In this document: positions 29,901-44,900 of the stretch, in pieces
Layout of the letters: every line of letters begins with the position of its first letter
Numbering within the stretch: the stretch's first letter is position 1
From: Ridgeia piscesae
Lineage: Eukaryota; Annelida; Polychaeta; Sabellida; Siboglinidae
NCBI GenBank assembly: GCA_025642075.2
Contig: JAODUO010001610.1
Coordinates: 21,949-85,948 of the forward strand
Length of the DNA: 64,000 nt
Reading direction: 5' to 3'
The notes under the pieces: generated by a model
Database searches by the model: none
What the model was told of the DNA's origin: nothing
What the model saw: only the letters and a program-made list of their open reading frames with translations
Position numbers and translations under genes: made by a program

Positions 29901-32900
29901 TTCCACTGTGAACATACAACACGGACATCATTAGGTCATTCCACTGTGAACATACAACATGGACATCATTAGGTCATTCCATTGTGAACATAAAAACATG
30001 GACATCAGTAACTCATTCCATTGTGAACATACAACACGGACATCATTAGGTCATTTCATTGTGAACATACAACATGGACATAATTAGGTCATTCCACTGT
30101 GGACATACAACACGGACATCATTAGGTCATTCCACTGTGAACATACAACATGGACATAATTAGGTCATTCCACTGTGGACATACAACACGGACATCATTA
30201 GGTCATTCCACTGTGAACATACAACACGGACATCATTAGGTAATTCCACTGTGAATACACAACACGGACATCATTAGGTCATTCCACTGTGAACATACAA
30301 CACGGACATCATTAGGTCATTCCACTGTGAATACACAACACGGACATCATTAGGTCATTCCACTGTGAACATACAACACGGACATCATTAGGTCATTCCA
30401 CTGTGAACATACAACACGGACATCATTAGGTCATTCCACTGTGAACATACAACACGGACATCATTAGGTAATTCCACTGTGAACATACAACACGGACATC
30501 ATTAGGTCATTCCACTGTGAACATAACAACACGGACATCATTAGGTCATTCCACTGTGAACATACAACACGGACATCATTAGGTAATTCCACTGTGAACA
30601 TACAACACGGACATCATTAGGTAATTCCACTGTGAACATACAACATGGACATAATTAGGTCATTCCATTGTGAACATACAACACGGACATCATTAGGTCA
30701 TTCCACTGTGAACATACAACACGGACATCATTAGGTAATTCCACTGTGAACATACAACACGGACATCATTAGGTAATTCCACTGTGAACATACAACACGG
30801 ACATCATTAGGTAATTCCACTGTGAACATACAACACGGACATCATTAGGTCATTCCATTGTGAACATACAACACGGACATCATTAGGTCATTCCATTGTG
30901 AACATACAACACGGACATCATTAGGTCATTCCACTGTGAACATACAACACGGACATCATTAGGTCATTCCACTGTGAACATACAACACGGACATCATTAG
31001 GTCATTCCACTGTGAACATACAACACGGACATCATTAGGTCATTCCACTGTGAACATACAACACGGACATCATTAGGTAATTCCACTGTGAACATACAAC
31101 AAAACACGGACATCATTAGGTCATTCCACTGTGAACATACAACACGGACATCATTAGGTCATTCCACTGTGAACATACAACATGGACATCATTAGGTCAT
31201 TCCATTGTGAACATAAAAACATGGACATCAGTAACTCATTCCATTGTGAACATACAACACGGACATCATTAGGTCATTCCATTGTGAACATACAACATGG
31301 ACATAATTAGGTCATTCCACTGTGAACATACAACACGGACATCATTAGGTCATTCCACTGTGAACATACAACACGGACATCATTAGGTCATTCCACTGTG
31401 AATACACAACACGGACATCATTAGGTCATTCCACTGTGAACATACAACACGGACATCATTAGGTCATTCCACTGTGAATACACAACACGGACATCATTAG
31501 GTCATTCCACTGTGAATACACAACACGGACATCATTAGGTCATTCCACTGTGAACATACAACACGGACATCATTAGGTCATTCCAATGTGAACATACAAC
31601 ACGGACATCATTAGGTAATTCCACTGTGAACATACAACACGGACATCATTAGGTCATTCCACTGTGAATACACAACACGGACATCATTAGGTCATTCCAC
31701 TGTGAACATACAACACGGACATCATTAGGTAATTCCACTGTGAACATACAACATGGACATAATTAGGTCATTCCATTGTGAACATACAACACGGACATCA
31801 TTAGGTCATTCCACTGTGAACATACAACACGGACATCATTAGGTAATTCCACTGTGAACATACAACACGGACATCATTAGGTAATTCCACTGTGAACATA
31901 CAACACGGACATCATTAGGTAATTCCACTGTGAACATACAACATGGACATAATTAGGTCATTCCATTGTGAACATACAACACGGACATCATTAGGTCATT
32001 CCACTGTGAACATACAACACGGACATCATTAGGTCATTCCACTGTGAACATACAACACGGACATCAGTGGGTCATTCCATTGTGAACATACAACACGGAC
32101 ATCATTAGGTCATTCCACTGTGAACATACAACACGGACATCATTAGGTCATTCCACTGTGAATACACAACACGGACATCATTAGGTCATTCCACTGTGAA
32201 CATACAACACGGACATCATTAGGTCATTCCACTGTGAATACACAACACGGACATCATTAGGTCATTCCACTGTGAATACACAACACGGACATCATTAGGT
32301 CATTCCACTGTGAACATACAACACGGACATCATTAGGTCATTTCATTGTGAACATACAACATGGACATAATTAGGTCATTCCACTGTGGACATACAACAC
32401 GGACATCATTAGGTCATTCCACTGTGAACATACAACACGGACATCATTAGGTCATTCCACTGTGAATACACAACACGGACATCATTAGGTCATTCCACTG
32501 TGAACATACAACACGGACATCATTAGGTCATTCCACTGTGAATACACAACACGGACATCATTAGGTCATTCCACTGTGAATAACAACACGGACATCATTA
32601 GGTCATTCCACTGTGAACATACAACACGGACATCATTAGGTCATTCCAATGTGAACATACAACACGGACATCATTAGGTAATTCCACTGTGAACATACAA
32701 CACGGACATCATTAGGTCATTCCACTGTGAATACACAACACGGACATCATTAGGTCATTCCACTGTGAACATACAACACGGACATCATTAGGTAATTCCA
32801 CTGTGAACATACAACATGGACATAATTAGGTCATTCCATTGTGAACATACAACACGGACATCATTAGGTCATTCCACTGTGAACATACAACACGGACATC

Positions 32901-35900
32901 ATTAGGTAATTCCACTGTGAACATACAACACGGACATCATTAGGTAATTCCACTGTGAACATACAACACGGACATCATTAGGTAATTCCACTGTGAACAT
33001 ACAACACGGACATCAGTGGGTCATTCCATTGTGAACATACAACACGGACATCATTAGGTCATTCCACTGTGAACATACAACACGGACATCATTAGGTCAT
33101 TCCACTGTGAATACACAACACGGACATCATTAGGTCATTCCACTGTGAACATACAACACGGACATCATTAGGTCATTCCACTGTGAATACACAACACGGA
33201 CATCATTAGGTCATTCCACTGTGAATACACAACACGGACATCATTAGGTCATTCCACTGTGAACATACAACACGGACATCATTAGGTCATTTCATTGTGA
33301 ACATACAACATGGACATAATTAGGTCATTCCACTGTGGACATACAACACGGACATCATTAGGTCATTCCACTGTGAACATACAACACGGACATCATTAGG
33401 TCATTCCACTGTGAATACACAACACGGACATCATTAGGTCATTCCACTGTGAACTCCCAACAGGGACATCATAGGTAATTCCACTGTGAACATACAACAT
33501 GGACATAATTAGGTCATTCCATGTGAACATACAACACGGACATCATTAGGTCATTCCACTGTGAACATACAACACGGACATCATTAGGTAATTCCACTGT
33601 GAACATACAACACGGACATCATTAGGTAATTCCACTGTGAACATACAACACGGACATCATTAGGTAATTCCACTGTGAACATACAACATGGACATAATTA
33701 GGTCATTCCATTGTGAACATACAACACGGACATCATTAGGTCATTCCACTGTGAACATACAACACGGACATCATTAGGTCATTCCACTGTGAACATACAA
33801 CACGGACATCAGTGGGTCATTCCACTGTAAACATACAACACGGACATCAGCGGGTCAGGGTGAATGAAACTACCAAGCAGGGACCACCAAGAAGAAACCA
33901 CCAAGTAGATACCACCAAGTAGAAATTAGGGACCACCAAGTAGAGACCAGCAAGTAGAAATTAGGGACCACCAAGTAGAGACCACCAAGTAGAAAAACTA
34001 GGGGCCACCAAGTAGATACCACCAAGTAGAAACTAGGGACCACCAAGTAGAAACCACCAAGTAGAAACTAGGGACCACCAAATAGAAATTAGGGACCACC
34101 AAGTAGAGACCACCAAGTAGAAACTAGGGACCACCAAGTAGAGACCACCAAGTAGAGACCATGAAGTAGAGACCACCAAGTAGAAACAAAGGACCACCAA
34201 GTAGAGACCACCAAGTGGAGACCACAAAGTAGAAACTAGGGACCACCAAGTAGAGACCACCAAGCAGGGACCACCAAGTAGAAACTAGGGACCAACAAGT
34301 AGAGACTACCAAGTAGGGACCACCATATAGAAACCACCAAGTAGAAACTACCAAGTAGGGACAACCAAGCAGAAACTAGGGACCACCAAACAGAGACTAT
34401 AAAGTAAGGACCAGCAAGTAGAAAACCACCAAATAGGGACCACCAAGTAGGGACAACCAAGTAGGAACCAGCAAGTAGAGACCCACAAATAGGGACCAAC
34501 AAGTAGAAATTAGGGCCCATCAAGTAGGGATTCCCCAAGTAGAAATCTCCAGCAAGTAGGGTCCATTAAGGCAGAGTAATGACATTGGTGACACTGACAA
34601 CGTCACTGGTGACACTGCGTCAGTTGTTCCAGGAAACTCCATAGTGAGATACGAGGACAGCCAAATTGTTTCATTCCTGGTCGGTGCAAACCTCAAAATA
34701 GACAACTAAATGAACACTGCTAAGATGTCACACGTGTTAACAGAGACACGTGTAGTCTCTGGACACAGGCGACCATGCCGTGTAGGCACTAGGCACTCAG
34801 TAGTAAGGGTTGGTTCAGAGGCAGACAGCAGGGGGGAGTGGGGGGGGGACAGGAAATCAATGATTCCGTGAAACAGCAATGAGATGTTTCCAACCAGGTG
34901 CAGCAGTAGAGTTGAGCATGAGGTAAGACTCACTCGTCTGGACACTTGCCAGTGCATAAACACCAGACAGGGGCAGGGAGAGGGAATAAGGGAGAGGGAG
35001 GGAGAGAGGGAGAGAGGGAGGGGAGTGAGATAACGTTGGAGTAAGAGGAGTGACATAGACAGACGTGTCACTGAACCCGATTAAGACGACACAGTCATTA
35101 CTCAGACTAGCTAAAGTTCTTTCCCCATTTATTAACATAGATTTATTGTAATATAATAATAATCGTCATCATCATCATCACCAACATCATCATCATTTAT
35201 GGTGTTTCCAGGCTCTGCTGGGCTCATCTTCCTCTGAGTTACTTTTTCTCCAACTTGTATAAATATTTGCCTGTCAACTCACCTTCAGTCAGCCCAAACC
35301 AGTGTTTACATTTGGAAAATTACAACTGCAAAATACATAAATAGTAAACAAAACAGAACACAAATGTATTTTGTAGCACGGCCCAACTTGTTGATAGCTG
35401 ACTGGTGTTGTGCAACATCACCCCAAGGCCTGGCACTTGTAATAATCTATAGTTCATCTTGATTCATGGCGCTCCACTAGAACTAATCATCCAGCGCTTG
35501 CACAGGTCAGATTATAGACACACTCAGGTCACATTGACCTATGACCTCTATCAGCAACTCACAGGATGCAGCTTAAGGTGTCAGGCTGTGGTGAATACAG
35601 CACTGAGTCTGACTGCCCAGGACTGACCGCCCAGGACTGACCGCCCAGGACTGACCGCCCAGGACAGACCGCCCAGGACTGACCGCCCAGGACTGACCCG
35701 ATCAGTACATCTCATTCAGGGTCTAATGTTGACTGCACCAGCTCACATCCACAGACACAACACCCCACCATAGATATATCTCATGACTGAATACAATACA
35801 AATAAATACACATCATGGCTAGCACTTGGGATGCTGTGTTGCCATGGCAACACGTGGTGCCATGGCAACAAGCCACAGTGTCTAGAAAGTGAATGAACGT

Positions 35901-38900
35901 TGCCGACCAATTCGAAAAGAAAAACCCTGTAAGTTATAAAAACTGATGGCCCCTAGCATTGCTCTACACTTTACCCGGGTTGAGGGGGAATGGGGAGGGG
36001 GAAGCGTGAAAGGAGAATGGGGAACAGGGAATAGGAAGACACCTTGAAGATCATTTACAGATAAGGAGTGACAAAGAGTGCGTGTCACCTAGACCTAATG
36101 ACCAACCACTGAGGACACAAGTGTGGACAGTGTGAATCATAACTGCCAACAGGGTCAGTGAGCTGACCCAGGGTGGGACTGGGACCAGCTCCTAGGGAGA
36201 GTGGAGCAGTTGCTCCTCCCTTTAATTGATCCCTTATCAAACCCATTAGCTGTAACTCTGCCTCTTCCCACATCCATCAGTGTTGCTGGGAGACTGCCCT
36301 GGCTCACTCCTGCAGCCTCAACACACTGACAGGGGACAGACCACAACTATCATCACCATTGGACATAGGGGACAGACCACAACTATCTTCACCATTGGAC
36401 ATAGGGGACAGACCACAACTATCTTCAGCAGTGGACAGAGGGGACAGGCCACAACTATCATCACCAGTGGACAGAGGGGACTGACCACAACTATCTTCAC
36501 CAGTGGACAGAGGGGACAGGCCACAACTATCATCACCAGTGGACAGAGGGGACCGACCACAACTATCATCATCAATGGACAGAGGGGACAGACCACAACT
36601 ATCATCACCAGTGGACAGAGGGGACAGGCCACAACTATCATCACCAATGGACAGAGGGGACAGACCACAACTATCATCACCAGTGGACAGAGGGGACAGG
36701 CCACAACTATCATCACCAGTGGACAGAGGGGACAGGCCACAACTATCATCACCAGTGGACAGAGGGGACAGGCCACAACTATCATCACCAGTGGACAGAG
36801 GGGACAGGCCACAACTATCATCACCAGTGGACAGAGGGGACAGGCCACAACTATCATCACCAGTGGACAGAGGGGACAGGCCACAACTATCATCACCAGT
36901 GGACAGAGGGGACAGGCCACAACTATCATCACCAGTGGACAGAGGGGACAGACCACAACTATCATCACCAGTGGACAGAGGGGACAGGCCACAACTATCA
37001 TCACCAGTGGACAGAGGGGACAGGCCACAACTATCATCACCAGTGGACAGAGGGGACAGGCCACAACTATCATCACCAGTGGACAGAGGGGACAGGCCAC
37101 AACTATCATCACCAGTGGACAGAGGGGACAGGCCACAACTATCATCACCAGTGGACAGAGGGGACAGACCACAACTATCATCACCAGTGGACAGAGGGGA
37201 CAGACACAACTATCATCACCAGTGGACAGAGGGGACAGGCCACAACTATCATCACCAGTGGACAGAGGGGACAGGCCACAACTATCATCACCAGTGGACA
37301 GAGGGGACAGGCCACAACTATCATCACCAGTGGACAGAGGGGACAGACCACAACTATCATCACCAGTGGACAGAGGGGACAGGCCACAACTATCATCACC
37401 AGTGGACAGAGGGGACAGACCACAACTATCATCACCAGTGGACAGAGGGGACAGACCACAACTATCATCACCAGTGGACAGAGGGGACAGGACCACAACA
37501 ATATCATCACCAGTGGACAGAGGGGACAGGCCACAACTATCATCACCAGTGGACAGAGGGGACAGACCACAACTATCATCACCAGTGGACAGAGGGGACA
37601 GACCACAACTATCATCACCAGTGGACAGAGGGGACAGACCACAACTATCATCACCAGTGGACAGAGGGGACAGGCCACAATTATCATCACCAGTGGACAG
37701 AAGGGACAGGCCACAACTATCATCACCAGTGGACAGAGGGGACAGGCCACAACTATCATCACCAGTGGACAGAGGGGACAGGCCACAACTATCATCACCA
37801 GTGGACAGAGGGGACAGACCACAACTATCATCACCAGTGGACAGAGGGGACAGACCACAACTATCATCACCAGTGGACAGACCACAACAATAATAACCAG
37901 TGGACAGAGGGGACAGACCACAACTATCATCACCAGTGGACAGAGGGGACAGGCCACAATTATCATCACCAGTGGACACAGGGGACAGACCACAACAATA
38001 ATAACCAGTGGACAGAGGGGACAGACCACAACTATCATCACCAGTGGACAGAGGGGACAGGCCACAACTATCATCACCAGTGGACAGAGGGGACCGGTCA
38101 CAACTATCATCACCAGTGGACAGAGGGGACAGACCACAACAATAATAACCAGTGGACAGAGGGGACAGGCCACAACTATCATCACCAGTGGACAGAGGGG
38201 ACAGACCACAACTATCATCACCAGTGGACAGAGGGGACAGGCCACAATTATCATCACCAGTGGACAGAAGGGACAGGCCACAACTATCATCACCAGTGGA
38301 CAGAGGGGACAGGCCACAACTATCATCACAAGTGGACGGAGGGGACAGACCACAACTATCATTACAAGTGGACGGAGGGGACAGACTACAACTATCATCA
38401 CAAGTGGACGGAGGGGACAGACCACAACCCAGTACAGAGACACGGAAGTCTGACGGTCGTTTGTATTAGTGTAAAACTCACCTTTAATAGATCTCGAATA
38501 GTCTCAGCAAACCCGACCACATACATCGCCACGGCTACTGCATTGGCCATGGAAAACACAAGACCTATGGCGCCACCAAACTCCGGCCCTAGACTGCGCG
38601 ATATCATGTAGTATGCCCCACCTGGTGGATAAAACACAAACTGATCACAAATCAATACAACTGCCGCCAAGCCTCCAGTAGTAGTAACTGTTACAAACAA
38701 GTTAAGACTGCAGCTGTTTACGTTTTCACTTGGAAATACTTATTCATTCAAAAGTATAAATTGTATCATAACAAATTGTTTGTAACACATACTGATACTG
38801 ATACACAAACTGGAGAAAAGACAACAATAAGCAGCCACATTTATAGTGAGTAAAAACAGTCGGGAAAGTAGTCTAAGGTTTGTGACGACAACTCTCAAGT

Positions 38901-41900
38901 GGGTGTCCCTAGAACATTGCACAAGTCAGTGGGAGTCCCTAGAACACTGCACAAGTCAGTCAGAGTCCCTAGAACATTGCACAAGTCAGTGGGAGTCCCT
39001 AGAACACTGCACAAGTCAGTCAGAGTCCCTAGAACACTGCACAAGTCAGTCAGAGTCCCTAGAACATTGCACAAGTCAGTGGGAGTCCCTAGAACACTGC
39101 ACAAGTCAGTCAGAGTCCCTAGAACACTGCACAAGTCAGTCAGAGTCCCTAGAACATTGCACAAGTCAGTGGGAGTCCCTAGAACACTGCACAAGTCAGT
39201 CAGAGTCCCTAGAACATTGCACAAGTCAGTCAGAGTCCCTAGAACATTGCACAAGTCAGTGGGGTCCCTAGAACACTGCACAAGTCAGTGGGGTCCCTAG
39301 AACACTGCACAAGTCAGGCACCTAGCATTATTTTATCAATCCCTACATGGAGAGACACCCCTTCATTTGCCGAGTCACCTAGTTCACCCAACTAACCACA
39401 CTTGTGGCGACAGTGAATGATTTATTCCAGTGCTGCCAGGACTCAAGTCTGTGCTAATATCTTCTTTAATAAACAGTAAAGGATTGAAATAGACTAACTG
39501 AAACATTTGTATCTGCAGTGGACACATTTAAATCTCCATCCGCTACATTCATGTAATGTCCTCACGGTTTTGGTCAATCATCATACAGACAGACATAGGA
39601 TGCTATCTGATCACTGACCGCTGTCACTGACCACTGTATCTGATGGTTATTTCTTACTACTGACCACTTTAACTGACCACTCTATCTGACCACTGACCAC
39701 TCTAACTGATCACTCTATCTGACCACTCTATAACTGACCACTCTTATCTGATTATCTGACCACTGACAACTCTATCTGGCCACTATTTGATAGTTATTTT
39801 TTACCACTGACCACTCTAACTGACCACTCTATCTGACCACTCTTATATGACCACTACCTGATGGTTATTTCTTACCAATGACCACTCTATCTGACCACTG
39901 ACCACTCTATCTGACAACTCTAACTGACCACTCTTATCTGACCACTCTATCTGGCCACTATATGATGGTTATTTCTTACCACTGACCACTCTAACTGACC
40001 ACTCTAACAGACCACTTTATCTGACCACTCTAACTGACCATTCTATCTGGCCACTATCTGATGGTTATTTCTTAAAACTGCTGACCACTCTAACTGACCA
40101 CCGACCACTCTTATCTGACCACTATCTGATGGTTATTTCTTACCACTGACCACTCTATCTGACCACTGACCCCTCCATCTGACCACTCTATCTGATGGTT
40201 ATTTCTTACCACCGACCACTCTATCTGACCACTCACCTCCTTTCACTTGACCGTTTGTGCAGATAGCAGACATGGAGAGAGCCGTGATCATTGTGACTAT
40301 GGCTGATAATAAGATGACTAGAGAGGTCAAGGCTATGCCAGCCTGACCTACGACCCAGGAGAGCCGGAGGAAGAGCATCACCCCGTAGATGTTGAGTAGA
40401 CATCGCACCTAGCGCCACAGAAGTAAATCTACACAAGTGTTTCACAAGCCTGTATCCCAGGCTGTAGGGTGTCAGTAACAATGACGTGTACATGTTATCA
40501 TTAGCACAAGGAACTGCAGTTGGCTTAGTGTGGGAAAGTAACATTCAATACGCGGTAAAGCACGGGGCAAGTTGCCAGGTTTTATTTTTCATCTAATGTT
40601 GTTTTGTTACTACCACATGCACGCTGGCGTCTCACTGCTGCCTGGTTGTGATTACAGTGTAGTGACTTTATTAAACTCACCACTGTTTGTAATTTGAAAG
40701 ATTGCGCCTGTAATATGTTCACCCAGTAAAGAAAACTGATTGGCAATAATGCCGAGACGGGCAGAGGTAACCGCAATACCTTTGATGTTTAACTTTCCCA
40801 CATTCTAGCCAGCAGACTTCCTGTTACAAATTACTGCTCAAACAACTCTGGTTGGAGAAGCGGTCACCTTGGCTTTAACTATTTTACAAATGTTGCAAAC
40901 ACCACTAAATTTCACATTGCAATGAGAACATTTTCTTCAACTTATTTTCCACGAGAATGATCTCGCAAAATCCCATCAAACGGTGACAAGAAATGAAAAC
41001 TGCGTTGACAAGACAAAGGAATGAGTCTTACAAGAACTCCTTTGATCCAGCCAAACTTGACGGCCTGTGGTGTCTTCAGTGGGTCTATGGTGACGCCGTC
41101 GTCATTCGACTGTGTGCCTCCATTGTTGGCCGCTTCAACCAGCTGCTCCTGTTCCTCCTGGAGCAAAACAACCTCCAGTTACACCTCTATACTTAACCTA
41201 TCAAGTGTCATGTTCCTCCTGGAGCAAAACAACCTCCAGTTACACCTCTATACTTAACCTATCAAGTGTCATGTTCCTCCTGGAGCAAAACAACCTCCAG
41301 TTACACTTCTATACTTAACCTATCAAGTGTCATGTTCCTCCAGGAGCAAAACAACCTCCAGTTACACTTCTATACTTAACCTATCAAGTGTCCTGTTCCT
41401 CCTGGAGCAAACAACCTCCAGTTACACTTCTATACTTAACCTATCAAGGTTTTTTCCAATGTTTTTTTTTTCCTTTTCCCCCAGGAGCAAAACAACCTCC
41501 AGTTACACCTCTATACTTAACCTATCAAGTGTCATGTTCCTCCTGGAGCAAAACAACCTCCAGTTACACTTCTATACTTAACCTATCAAGTGTCATGTTC
41601 CTCCAGGAGCAAACAACCTCCAGTTACACTTCTATACTTAACCTATCAAGTGTCATGTTCCTCCAGGAGCAAAACAACCTCCAGTTACACCTCTATACTT
41701 AACCTATCAAGTGTCATGTTCCTCCTGGAGCAAAACAACCTCCAGTTACACTTCTATCATACATGTTAAGTCTCCCGCATTCAGCGGGAGACTCCCGCAA
41801 TTACAGGAATTCTCCCGATCTCCAGCGCGGTAGAAACAATCTCCCGCAATTTCATCGAAACATAAGTGAAAAAAATTGCGGGAGGATCCGGCTCTTTCCG

Positions 41901-44900
41901 TTTTCAGTCCACCCAAAACAAACAAATTGTATGTAATTTACCTTACTGGGTGCGGATAATTGGTTTATTTCTGGCTGGGCATTGTCTCAAGTGTTTTTCA
42001 GAGTCGCCTCACAATGAATAGCAATGCCAGTTAACTAATTGCAATCGAGTCTGAGCTAATGCTCACAGACACCACCGGTCACAGACAACGATTTGAACAA
42101 TGACCTGAATTGGAATTATTTAAATCACGTCTTACTGTGATGACTGAACATTAAAAACAGTCTAATAAATACCTAAGTACAAGACCTACACCTTGCCTGT
42201 CGCTGACATTGTTTATCAGCTTTATAGAAATGCCGTGAGTCGCTTCGATACCATATTATCGCCCATTGTGTACGTTCCAGTCTTGTAAAACAAACTGCAA
42301 TCCATTTACATTTATACAAATAATGTCCATCCATACATCTACATTACATGTTTGTAAATGTATGTACCTTTGCTAAGCGCTTTATTATTTGAGTACATTT
42401 GACATGTAAATGAAAAACATCCTTAACAGACGAAAACATGCTTATTTAAATATCTCCAGTCGTGTCACCATGGCTCATTAAAATGAATTCCATATTCAAG
42501 TTTTACATGTAAAGATTATGTTACTGTTAGTTGTGTAACAAAATATCATGTAGATGCTGCTGCTTTTCATGCAAGGCATTCTTTGCAACCTATGATACAT
42601 ATCAGAAGCTGAACAAATATGCTAATGTTAGGCCTATACCTAGAACACAAGAAGTAAATTACTGAATATTATAATATTTATTGTTCTATCACCAAGGCTA
42701 AGCCTTCTTTTTAATTCACGAGGGCCAAAAAGCAACACATCATTTTTTATATGAGATTACCAGGGAATTTATATTATATTTGTGGTATTATATAGTGATA
42801 ATAAAACATATATGTTAATATTGAATATTGTTCATGGCTCCAAGAATGGTTTTGCTCCAGAGTAAGTTAATTCATATAACAATATCTATGTCAATATCTT
42901 AATCAGTGGAATGTATTCCTTTTTGTATTATATTCTTTGCATTTATGGTTAAAAACCTAATTTATATATAATAGCCCCATTTTCCAAGAGCCTCCGATTT
43001 ACATATAAAATACCGTTTCCCCCCCGAGACCCTCCGATTTACGTATAAATCTCCCACATTGGTATTTCCAAAACTTAACATGTATGCTCTATACTTAACC
43101 TATCAAGTGTCCTGTTCCTCCTGGAGCAAAACAACCTCCAGTTACACCTCTATATTTAACCTATCAAGTGTCCTGTTCCTCCAGGAGCAAAACAACCTCC
43201 AGTTCATAGCTTTATGGTAGAGACCCCCTGTTCCTCTTTGGACGAAAAACCCCCGAATTTTTGGACCCGGGGAGAAAAATTATTGCCCTTGCTATGGGTA
43301 GTGCTCCGGGTAAAAAATGAAGAAGCTAACTTAGCCTATAGACCGGTTTCCTGCAGCAAAAAATTCCAGTCACACGTTTTGGCCATGGATCTTTTCTCCT
43401 GGGGAAAAAATCCCCGTTACACGTTATACTTGGTATTGGGCTGATCTCCCGGAGCAAAACAATCTGACACCATTTGCCAAAATCGTTTTCCTGGGCAAAA
43501 CTCTCCCAAAACTTTTCTTGGCCTTTGGAAAACTCGTTTTTGGGTCTCCTTCACGTCTTTTTACTCTGTTTCCCAGCAAAAACTCCAGTTCGCTACACAG
43601 CCTATAAATTGTTCCTCCTGGAGCAAAACAATCTCCAGTTACACGTCTATACATTGAAGAGGGAAAACAAATCCAACTAGCAAAGAATTTTTGTTACTTA
43701 TAAATGAAAGTGAAAGTTTTAAAAAGGCGCGCACATTTGGTACAGTAGTCCCCATTTCCGGTCATCAGGGGCACCCATTGGAATATCTTGTAAACTGTTC
43801 TACCAGTTAAGTCCCCCCAAAACGTATACACCAAAAAAATGTGACTCAAAAATTCTGTCCCCCCATAGGACACCCAATTACCCTGGGACTACTTAATCAA
43901 TATATGTGTTTATCAAGTACGTCCTGGAGGGAAACATTCTGCTCCAAGGGTTATACATCTTTTAATTAGCTATGGGGACTGTAAATTCCTCTTGGACAAA
44001 ACCCCAACCCTTAAATATAAACTTACACCTATGGAGACTGTGTGTTCCCTCCGTTTTCTAGCAAAAAATCATATCAGTTAAAACAAAAACTGTCACTTAG
44101 CCTATTGGAAAACCTAGGTGTTCCCACCTGGAAACAAAGGGCCACGCCTTCCACTTAATACAATCTTAAAAAACTTACATAAAAAGGATTATGTGTTTTC
44201 CCCATAGCAAAAAATTCCAGTTTATTACATCTACTACTTTTCTGTATTTTTTCACTTAAGTGTTCCTCCTGACACTCAAAACAAAGACTCCCAAAAATTA
44301 CACGTCGATCTTGGCCTATTGAGGGCTCGTGTTCCTCCTGGAGCAAAACAATCTCCAGTTACACGTCTATACTTGGCCTATTGAGACTCGTGTTCCTCCT
44401 GGAGCAAAACAATCTCCAGTTACCCGTCTACACTTAGCCTATGGAGACTCGTGTTCCTCCTGGAGCAAAACAATCTCCAGTTACACGTCTACACTTAGCC
44501 TATGGAGACTCGTGTTCCTCCTGGAGCAAAACAATCTCCAGTTACACGTCTACACTTGGCCTATTGAGACTCGTGTTCCTCCTGGAGCAAAACAATCTCC
44601 AGTTACACGTCTACACTTGGCCTATTGAGACTCGTGTTCCTCCTGGAGCAAAACAATCTCCAGTTACACGTCTATACTTGGCCTATTGAGACTCGTGTTC
44701 CTCCTGGAGCAAAACAATCTCCAGTTACACGTCTATACTTGGCCTATTGAGACTCGTGTTCCTCCTGGAGCAAAACAATCTCCAGTTACACGTCTACACT
44801 TAGCCTATGGAGACTCGTGTTCCTCCTGGAGCAAAACAATCTCCAGTTACACGCCTACACTTAGCCTATGGAGACTCGTGTTCCTCCTGGAGCAAAACAA

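Noticed and set aside
29069..33855. CRISPR array
   Set aside because: Units are contiguous with no spacers, and the host is eukaryotic. The repeat matches the adjacent exon.
36280..38611. Plus- and minus-strand frames of 300-700 codons
   Set aside because: They are by-products of the 36-bp array. One of them runs antisense through real exon 4 at its end, which shows it is not a gene.
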